Source: Bdellovibrionales bacterium
GTDB taxonomy: Bacteria; Bdellovibrionota; UBA1018
NCBI GenBank assembly: GCA_016786465.1
Contig: JAEUWC010000006.1
Span: 19,370-83,369, forward strand
Direction of reading: 5' to 3'
Length of the DNA stretch: 64,000 nucleotides
Both the position numbers and the translations under genes were made by a program. This document shows positions 35,506 through 41,842 of this stretch, one piece after another (position 1 is the first letter of the stretch; the number at the start of each line of letters is the position of its first letter). Under the pieces are notes generated by a model. It made no database searches, was not told the DNA's origin, and worked only from the letters and a program-made list of their open reading frames with translations.

Positions 35506-36681
35506 ATGAAGAAACTTTTGATCGTGTTATTGGGGTCCAGTATCTCCACGCCGTCGTTCGCTGCAGATTTCAAGCTTTACGGCTTCGTATTGCCGAACTA
35601 CATCGTATCCGATCAAGCCGTCGATTCGTTCAGCCAGAACAACCTGAGCGCTTACACCGCTGCCGCGAATCCACTTTTGGCGCAGTCACCCCAAAGGCCG
35701 CGAAGCAGCTTCCAAATCGCGCAATCGCGCTTCGGCTTCGAAGTCCAGCCGGACCCCGCAGTTCAAGGACTTTTGGAATTTGATTTCATTGATTTTACAA
35801 AAGCGTCGGCGACGACATCCGCGCTTCCGCGTGTTCGCCGCGCTTTGATTGATTGGAAGACTTCGGAAAATACGAAGATCCAGTTTGGACAAGATTGGGA
35901 TCTATTTTCGCCGTTGGGCCCCCACACTTTCAATTACGTGGGGCATTACTTCGAATCCGGTGATCTGGGATTCATGCGTCAACAAGTGGTGGTGCTACAC
36001 ACCGTGGATGTCTCCGAATTCGGAATCGCGCTTGGGTTGCAGGCCCAGAATTCCAAGGCACCTGATTCAAACACCGAAATTGGGAACTGGCCGACGTTGG
36101 CGCTGCGATGGAAAGTCGCTCCGAAAGGTTCGGCAGTTTCGCAAGCGGGATTCTCGGCGATCGGAACGGCGCTGCTGGTGGACCGAAACCGAAATGTTCG
36201 CAAAGGCGCATTCGGCTTGAATTCGTTTTTTGAAATGAATCTGACCAGCCATTGGAACTGGAAAACGGAAGCTTACGCCGGACGAAATCTTTTCAACTTA
36301 GGACTGCTTTCGCTTTCTTTCGGCGACGCCATCCATGACGCATCTGAAGTCGGTTTCTTTTCGACGACGCGCTACGGTTTGAATGAAAAACACTTTGTTT
36401 TCGGTGGCCTGGGCTGGGCAAAGATTCCAAATCCCTCGACGATGGCAGCGGCGTATACCGGTACAGCTGCAAACGCCCTGCTGGGAACGACGGGCCCTGG
36501 AATCGAAAGTAACTTCACGGCGCGTTTGGGTTATGAATACAAACCCTTGCCCATGCTGACCTGGTTTCTGGAACTGGCCTATCTCAAGACCACCCATCAT
36601 TATAATGCGGTGGATCTTGCGGTTTCAAACCGTCAAGCAGCGGCTTTTATTACGAATTCTGGACTTCTGCTAAATTTCTAA
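35506..36681 (+). CDS. Outer-membrane porin-like protein
   Basis: 391 residues with a signal peptide ending PSFAA. The mature protein has porin features: an N-terminal strand FKLYGFVLPNY, the FGFEVQPDPAVQGLLEFDFI strand pair, RRALIDWKTSENTKIQFGQD (as in DcaP-like trimeric porins), many amphipathic strands and a C terminus ending LLLNF with terminal Phe. It is divergent from dctP with 89 bases between starts, so it probably supplies the outer-membrane pore for the same substrate. Weak point: no exact porin family is assigned. Confidence 0.75.
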   Translation: MKKLLIVLLGSSISTPSFAADFKLYGFVLPNYIVSDQAVDSFSQNNLSAYTAAANPLLAQSPQRPRSSFQIAQSRFGFEVQPDPAVQGLLEFDFIDFTKASATTSALPRVRRALIDWKTSENTKIQFGQDWDLFSPLGPHTFNYVGHYFESGDLGFMRQQVVVLHTVDVSEFGIALGLQAQNSKAPDSNTEIGNWPTLALRWKVAPKGSAVSQAGFSAIGTALLVDRNRNVRKGAFGLNSFFEMNLTSHWNWKTEAYAGRNLFNLGLLSLSFGDAIHDASEVGFFSTTRYGLNEKHFVFGGLGWAKIPNPSTMAAAYTGTAANALLGTTGPGIESNFTARLGYEYKPLPMLTWFLELAYLKTTHHYNAVDLAVSNRQAAAFITNSGLLLNF

Positions 36682-36835
36682 ATGGAATAATTGTATATTT
36701 GACTCATTGCGTCTGGCGTGATTATGTTCAGTGACGCGGGCGGATTCAATCGACCTCATTGATGAAGGAAGATTAAGTACCTGACCCCCGCGCGTTACGG
36801 AATAACGGCGGCTTACTAAAAGTTTGCGAGACGCG

Positions 36836-38551
36836 ATGAAGAAGTTTTTTGAGAAGTTGAGAACTGAAAAAAAGAATCAAGAAGCTCTCAGTAGCTCGCT
36901 TAGCCCTAAGCAACCATACCGCCTCGACAAATATGTCGAGCCGATTGATTATTTTATCTCAATCGTTTTCGGTGTTGGAATCGTGCTTTTGGTACTTCGA
37001 CCGACATTTCTTCAAACGCTTGCTATTTTTGCGCTCGATTCGGTTTTCTTCACGATCTTCCTAAAGTTGGATCTTTGGTACTTCAGAACTTTTCAACCTG
37101 GTTCGGAACTCATTCACCCGACACCTATTTGGCGGCAATTGTCAGACCAGATACTCGAAGAAAAGAAAGAGGAAATTTCCAGCTCATTTGAACGCTTTCT
37201 TAAACTGCGTCTACGCTTCATGATTGCCTTGAACATTTGCAAGGCATTTCCTTCCGTTGTTTTTGGACTCTACCTAATTTCTCCTGAAAAGTTGACCCTC
37301 GCCAATATTGGTTTTACTCATTTGGCACTTTTTCCACTGCATCTTTTTTACGCGGCCGCTACCTATTTGAACTGCATCCGAATCTTTAATCGCGAACGAA
37401 AAGAACTCAGCCGGCGAGTTACGCTCGTGTCCCTCGTCGAAAACACTGCTCCGACTTTCTTTTCGTCGATCAACATTACTCTACTTTCTTTGCTGCTTTC
37501 AACGGTGGGACTGCAACTCGTGGTGGCCTACAGCCAAGTAACGGTCTTGCCCTCAGAACAATCGGCGTTTTGGCTTGCAATTAATTCAGGTGCGATGTGC
37601 TTCATCCTAGCACTAAGACTTTGGTTTCAGGCACAGACGACGTTCGAAGGTCAACTCAATGAAATTATCGCAGAAATTCGCTCTCGCGGCTTGAGCTCGA
37701 CAGGAATCCCTGTTGAAACTCCTTCAATAGATACCTTTCATAGCTTAGCCAGCGAGATAAACCATCTGTTTAAGCGGATTAGCCAGAATGAAATTGACCT
37801 AACCGAAGCAAATTTTAGAAGAGCAGATGCCGTCAAGTTTGAAACACTTGGAGAAATCACCGCTCTCGTCGCGCATGACCTAAGTGGGCCACTCCATGCC
37901 GTCAGATTTTATTCTGACGAAATTTCGGAAAAATCGGACGATCCCGTCATTAAAAATCTTAGTACTAAGGCTCGATTGAACTCAGACCGTGCCGTCGAAC
38001 TTCTCCACGCGTTAAAGCTAAGAGTACGGAATCCGAACCCTTCTGCCGGGGAAAAATCTATTTCAGTCCTCGAGGCACACCAAATGGTTGTGACGCTTTT
38101 GGAAACCCAGTTTAGAGGATCGACTTTAGACAAGATCAAGTTTGAGTTTGAGCCAGCATTGGCGAGCGTCTATTGCAGTTTAGCAACTACCGACCTACTG
38201 CATGTCCTCGACAACATCTATAGAAACTCAGTGACTCACTTCATTCGCGATTGCGGCGGAGCAGGCACGGTATTCACTCGCATTGCACAACAAAACAGCA
38301 ACTCAAAAGTCGTGTTAGCCATCGCAGATGACGGGCATGGCTTGAGCGTTAGAGACTTTGAAGAAAAAATTGAATCGGGCCGTGGTCTGGGCCTTAAACT
38401 TACCAAGCGCCTCATTGAAAAAAGTGGGGGCACATTTGGATTACTAACGGATTCTGCAACCCCAGGGACAACTTTCATTCTAGAACTTCCCCTAGCACAA
38501 ACAACGGGGAAGCAAGGTACTAACCCGGTTCTGGAGATTGAAAACCGCTAA
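36836..38551 (+). CDS. Membrane sensor histidine kinase
   Basis: About 571 residues from the ATG at 36836 (a TTG 12 bases upstream is in frame). Five or six hydrophobic segments fill residues 40-265. A linker leads to the H-box ALVAHDLSGPLHAV, with the likely phospho-accepting His at H347. The ATPase domain has the N-box LDNIYRNSVTHF, G1 IADDGHGLS and G2 GRGLGLKLTKRL. It autophosphorylates and passes phosphate to the regulator that starts two bases after its stop. The gene is visibly more A+T-rich than the flanking transporter genes, suggesting transfer. The signal sensed is unknown. Confidence 0.88.
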   Translation: MKKFFEKLRTEKKNQEALSSSLSPKQPYRLDKYVEPIDYFISIVFGVGIVLLVLRPTFLQTLAIFALDSVFFTIFLKLDLWYFRTFQPGSELIHPTPIWRQLSDQILEEKKEEISSSFERFLKLRLRFMIALNICKAFPSVVFGLYLISPEKLTLANIGFTHLALFPLHLFYAAATYLNCIRIFNRERKELSRRVTLVSLVENTAPTFFSSINITLLSLLLSTVGLQLVVAYSQVTVLPSEQSAFWLAINSGAMCFILALRLWFQAQTTFEGQLNEIIAEIRSRGLSSTGIPVETPSIDTFHSLASEINHLFKRISQNEIDLTEANFRRADAVKFETLGEITALVAHDLSGPLHAVRFYSDEISEKSDDPVIKNLSTKARLNSDRAVELLHALKLRVRNPNPSAGEKSISVLEAHQMVVTLLETQFRGSTLDKIKFEFEPALASVYCSLATTDLLHVLDNIYRNSVTHFIRDCGGAGTVFTRIAQQNSNSKVVLAIADDGHGLSVRDFEEKIESGRGLGLKLTKRLIEKSGGTFGLLTDSATPGTTFILELPLAQTTGKQGTNPVLEIENR

Positions 38552-38552
38552 A

Positions 38553-39254
38553 ATGTCGAATGATTCTCGAAACCTTATTTGGATCCTTGAAGACGACCCC
38601 GAGTGCGTAGAAATCTATAAACACATGCTCGGTGAAAAGTACGCTCTTGAGATCTTTGGCTTGATTTTGGAATTCAAGGCGGCACTCAAGAACTCAAAAA
38701 AAAAGCCTGACCTTCTTGTCACAGACCTTCGACTACCTGATGGGAATTTTTTGGACTACTTAACGGGGTCAGACGACCGCTCTCTTCCATCTTGTCCGCT
38801 ACTGGTCGTATCGTCTTTAGACGACCAATCGATGCTTGAAACTGCCTATGCCGAGGGTGCTTTGGATTATTTGATCAAGCCATTCCGGAAGACGGAAGCC
38901 CTAGTAAAAATCAGTAGGCACTTAGATTCTGGAAAAAGTAAAATTGAGAGCTTCGGTTACAGCCTAGATCATTTTAAACATGGGCTTACTAAGAATGGCT
39001 CCCTAGTTGTTGGTTTGACACCGAAGGAACAGCAGATTTTTGCAGTACTTCAATCGCACAATCGCGAAGGAATCACCAAGTCAGATATTGTTCGTATCGC
39101 GTGGTCAGGTCAGGTAATGTACGAGAAATCTTTTGACGTTCACCTGTTCAATCTTCGAAAAAAACTTCGTGAGTACACGAATCTAACTATCCTTCAAATA
39201 GCGGGTGGCCGATATCAATTGGCACTATCCGATGGGGTGAAGAAGCCCGACTGA
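38553..39254 (+). CDS. OmpR/PhoB-type response regulator
   Basis: 233 residues from the ATG at 38553. The receiver domain has WILEDDPE, phospho-acceptor D58 in LLVTDLRLPDGN, SS in LVVSSLDD and the Lys in LIKPFRK. The output is a winged helix (LTPKEQQIFAVLQSHNREG, SFDVHLFNLRKKLREY, GGRYQLAL) that binds DNA. It is paired with the kinase immediately upstream. The 3' end overlaps the convergent YcaO-like gene by 30 bases, so the two units meet tail to tail within one A+T-rich block. Regulation of that operon is possible but not shown. Confidence 0.9.
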   Translation: MSNDSRNLIWILEDDPECVEIYKHMLGEKYALEIFGLILEFKAALKNSKKKPDLLVTDLRLPDGNFLDYLTGSDDRSLPSCPLLVVSSLDDQSMLETAYAEGALDYLIKPFRKTEALVKISRHLDSGKSKIESFGYSLDHFKHGLTKNGSLVVGLTPKEQQIFAVLQSHNREGITKSDIVRIAWSGQVMYEKSFDVHLFNLRKKLREYTNLTILQIAGGRYQLALSDGVKKPD

Positions 39255-40190
39255 TAATAACTGTCCCACAGTATTAAGACCCGGGATCGTAGGACATTCT
39301 GAGATCAGTTTCTTAAAAAAAGGACTTTCGTGATCGTACCCGAAGATTAACGGGATTGCGCGCTGATGCTCAGCTCTCCAAACTTCAATCCGGAAATTTT
39401 TTTCCAATTTTTCAGATCCGAGAAACTGGTACTCAAAACCATTTTGGATTTTATGACTGAAGAACTCTTTGATCGTCTTATCAAAAGACCATGTGGCATT
39501 TCCATTCAACCAATCGAAAATTAATCGAAGCCCTTCGCGAGTCAGAAACAGGTCTTGTTGGAAATCCGGAGTTGGTAAAACTTTGGAAGGCAAGGGTTCA
39601 AGATTGAGGTCATTCAGCATCATCCATCGCTGAAATGCCTCTTTTTTTGCGCGCACGACACTTCTCTCGGTGGTCTCGTCGCACGCAAAACCAAATACGG
39701 GAACGCGCCGAGTAGAAGCAGAGGTTGGAAACCCAAAGACTCCAGACACTCCTTGCCCAAAATCATATGCCGACCAGGTCCACTCGGACGATTGCGGAAG
39801 ACCAACCGCAACGTAGGCATCGTTCAACTTTCTTGGCGGGATACCCGAGTACCAAGCCCAAAGAACCCTGTGCCGTTCAATCAGTTCAAATCTTGCTCGT
39901 TTGCGGGCACTTTCTGCAGTCAGTGCAGCGGCCACTCCGTTTGAGAATGACCTGCGTGCCGTGGATCCACGACCATGGCTATCAAGAGGTTTATTTCTCT
40001 GAACAATCCGTCTTTCTGCAATCTCAATACTTGAAATAAGGGCCGCCTCTTCCTGTGCAGAACGCAAATCGGAACTACGCGAGAACCCAACGCCCACCAA
40101 CTCGCTGCCGCAAAAAATTTCGCTTTGACCGCACAGAACGGAATGCACGCCCCCCTCTTCATGCACGAAGAAATCTGGCTCGTTTGCCAA
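39225..40190 (-). CDS. YcaO-like ATP-dependent cyclodehydratase/thioamidation-type protein
   Basis: 321 residues from a TTG at 40190 with AGGA nine bases upstream. Two ATP/Mg motifs of YcaO proteins are visible: SSIEIAERR (S53-E56-E59-R60) and the block SNGVAAALTAES (84-94) leading into FELIERH (E102, E105, R106), followed by WAWYSG. A third block, VFGFACDETTERSV and RAKKEAFQ (E184, Q187), also fits. The C terminus HPIG recalls the Pro-rich end of azoline-forming YcaOs. It is shorter than usual and no E1-like partner is adjacent. YcaO enzymes activate peptide backbone amides to form azolines, thioamides or amidines. The neighbours are a diiron-type oxygenase, a 10-codon ORF and a GNAT-like gene. 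Confidence 0.72.
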   Translation of the reverse strand: MANEPDFFVHEEGGVHSVLCGQSEIFCGSELVGVGFSRSSDLRSAQEEAALISSIEIAERRIVQRNKPLDSHGRGSTARRSFSNGVAAALTAESARKRARFELIERHRVLWAWYSGIPPRKLNDAYVAVGLPQSSEWTWSAYDFGQGVSGVFGFPTSASTRRVPVFGFACDETTERSVVRAKKEAFQRWMMLNDLNLEPLPSKVLPTPDFQQDLFLTREGLRLIFDWLNGNATWSFDKTIKEFFSHKIQNGFEYQFLGSEKLEKNFRIEVWRAEHQRAIPLIFGYDHESPFFKKLISECPTIPGLNTVGQLLSVGLLHPIG

Positions 40191-40194
40191 TGAA

Positions 40195-40845
40195 CTATTT
40201 CCTATCTGTAACGACGTGACTGTCCAAAAAAGCCTGGGTCAACTTGGATGCATCTTCAATGAAAGATATCAGTTCCTCTCGCTTTTCCTTCTCGGAAAAA
40301 TAGAATTCAGCGATGCCAATATCTTCTTGAACATGCCTTTTGTCAGTCTCGACGTGATTGTAAACTGCGGAAATGTCGTCAGTCTTAAGAGAGTTCCCAG
40401 GCAAGTACGGAGACATCTGCTCTCCTGCGACAACGGTAAATGCCTCAGACCAAATCATATAGCCGACAAAAAACTCTGGTCTCTCTAATGCCGCATTTCG
40501 AGCAAACTTCATTAGGCGCACTGCGGCCGGCGATGGCTCTTTCCCCGTAGAGTTCAACCGCTTCAGGTCGTTTTCAGCCCATAAGTCGTGGCCGATTTCC
40601 TCTGCTATTTTTTCTTCCATGAAATTTGCCAAGCGCAAATCGCCACGACGATTTGCCGCTTCTCGAGCGGATTTGATGTGTGGAATGGATTCACCGAGAA
40701 TCCACTTAATGTCCGATAAATAACTTTTGAGCGATTCCTTAGACAACAGCCCGCTCCGAATCGCTTGTATAAAGGCGCTATTGTCAATAACTCGTTGACT
40801 AATACGATTTACTGCCTGGGTCAGATCAATTGATACAGCCGACAT
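40195..40845 (-). CDS. CADD/TenA/PqqC-like heme-oxygenase-fold metal-dependent oxidase
   Basis: 216 residues, all alpha. Candidate metal ligands lie where the heme-oxygenase-like diiron proteins have them: E78/E82 and H86 in EEKIAEEIGHDLW, E134 in MIWSEAFTV, then H164, D168 and H171 in YNHVETDKRH. The H-x3-D-x2-H spacing is that of CADD. Such enzymes use Fe (or Fe/Mn) and O2 for oxidative cleavage or ring chemistry; PqqC itself uses no metal, so an oxidase role is inferred. The YcaO-like gene follows after four bases, and upstream lies a hairpin and the 10-codon ORF. It probably oxidises the peptide or residue activated by the YcaO protein. Confidence 0.75.
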   Translation of the reverse strand: MSAVSIDLTQAVNRISQRVIDNSAFIQAIRSGLLSKESLKSYLSDIKWILGESIPHIKSAREAANRRGDLRLANFMEEKIAEEIGHDLWAENDLKRLNSTGKEPSPAAVRLMKFARNAALERPEFFVGYMIWSEAFTVVAGEQMSPYLPGNSLKTDDISAVYNHVETDKRHVQEDIGIAEFYFSEKEKREELISFIEDASKLTQAFLDSHVVTDRK

Positions 40846-40873
40846 AGTTCTTGCTTCCTAGTTTCAATTTTTG

Positions 40874-40901
40874 ATTTGAGGCATCCGCGGCTACCTCAAA
40901 T
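40874..40901 (-). promoter_or_regulatory. Hairpin between the 10-codon ORF and the oxidase gene
   Basis: Read on the minus strand, ATTTGAGG and CCTCAAAT form a perfect 8-bp stem with a 12-base loop. It lies 18 bases after the TAA of the small ORF and 28 bases before the oxidase start. No U-run follows, so it is more likely a stability or partial-termination element than a full terminator. Such elements are common between a precursor peptide and its enzymes. Confidence 0.45.
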
Positions 40902-40919
40902 TCTTTCTAAAGATTCAGC

Positions 40920-40952
40920 TTAGGTACAAATTTTTGCGTATTTCTTTTTCAT
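40920..40952 (-). CDS. Candidate 10-residue precursor peptide ORF (MKKKYAKICT)
   Basis: ATG at 40952-40950 and TAA at 40922-40920. The ATG overlaps the TGA of the GNAT-like gene as ATGA, the coupling used throughout this window for real genes, and a G-rich run (AAAGGGGGG) lies about five bases upstream. The product has three Lys, Tyr5, Ile8-Cys9 and Thr10: a Cys suited to YcaO cyclisation and a Tyr suited to oxidation. The next genes encode a YcaO-like protein and an oxidase. It is far below normal gene size and could be a chance ORF or a leader peptide; the context raises it to a candidate RiPP or peptide-cofactor precursor. Confidence 0.4.
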   Translation of the reverse strand: MKKKYAKICT

Positions 40953-41629
40953 TGTGCCCCCCTTTCCGCTTCCTTGAATGGAATTTTCGTATTTGTAAAA
41001 TGTCGGGAAGTAAACGCGTCGTCATTGCGAAAGGTCTTGGAGAAATTTAGGAGAACACCCCATCGATCGGTCACTTCCATCCCAGTGATCCGATAGCCCA
41101 GTTTGGAAACCGACATGAAGCTTGGAATGTTCATTGGGGAAATCTGACCGTTGATCCGCGCAACGGATTTAGAACTTAAGAATTTTTCAACGCCTCGAAA
41201 AAAGGAGATGTACCTTTCACCTGATTGAAAGTCAGGCAAGATCATTGCAAACCGAACGTAGTAACTGCTCCAATCCGAGATGTTTCCTAGAAAAACGCCC
41301 ACCAACCGGCCTTCTGAAAATAGACCAAAAAAGTCTCCCACTAATCGATAGAAGGCTTCTCGTCGCTCAGCAAGGTTAGCTTCGGGATCGTGGCTTACTG
41401 TCCTCCCCGAAAAGCACCTTTCAGTATTGTCCCTAATAAACTGTGATGCCTCTTCATACGAAATGACTTCGATGCGCTCTCCGTTGGGAAGCGCGATCGG
41501 AAAAAGTTCGCTCCAGTTAAACTGGAAGACGACTTCGGTCATGGATTTCGACGAAGAAGGTTTGGATCCAACGGTTGAAGAAGGGTTCGACGAAATCAAA
41601 GGATCGTGAAAGGTCTGAGGCGTGCCCAT
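40949..41629 (-). CDS. GNAT-like N-acetyltransferase-fold protein
   Basis: 226 residues from the ATG at 41629, chosen because GGAGG lies five bases upstream; the ATG at 41641 lacks this. An N-terminal Ser/Pro-rich stretch of about 30 residues precedes a GNAT fold: FFGLFSEGRLVGVFLGNI (beta 2-3), YYVRFAMILPDFQSGERYIS (beta 4 and the CoA loop, with an atypical Q-x-x-G-x motif) and INGQISPMNIPSFMSVSKLG followed by YRITGM (beta 5 to helix 4). The acceptor is unknown. It is first in the operon and its stop overlaps the 10-codon ORF. It could acylate the peptide product, ligate an aminoacyl group, or protect the producer. Confidence 0.65.
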   Translation of the reverse strand: MGTPQTFHDPLISSNPSSTVGSKPSSSKSMTEVVFQFNWSELFPIALPNGERIEVISYEEASQFIRDNTERCFSGRTVSHDPEANLAERREAFYRLVGDFFGLFSEGRLVGVFLGNISDWSSYYVRFAMILPDFQSGERYISFFRGVEKFLSSKSVARINGQISPMNIPSFMSVSKLGYRITGMEVTDRWGVLLNFSKTFRNDDAFTSRHFTNTKIPFKEAERGAQ

Positions 41630-41842
41630 CGAATCCTCCATGATTCGGTGAAAGACTTAATCATCCTTCAAGAGCCGCTCCGCACTCAACAACCTAAGAA
41701 AACTTAAATCGTTGATGTTGAAAATTTGACGGACCCGAAAAAGCACTCTGCATTGATTACGTAAGTATTTGTATTTATAAGATATTTTTGCAGGATTTCG
41801 GGATGTCAATTTCACTCGGCTGTGTTAGATTCCCGGCCTCTC

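Noticed and set aside
40864..40884. 6-codon ORF (MPQIKN) after the 10-codon peptide
   Set aside because: It has a GAGGT upstream, but it lies across the hairpin and is too short to be credible without conservation.
41642..41842. RNA gene or operator in the 200-base gap between the GNAT operon and the helicase
   Set aside because: The gap is A+T-rich and must hold divergent promoters, but I found no convincing -10/-35 pair or hairpin.
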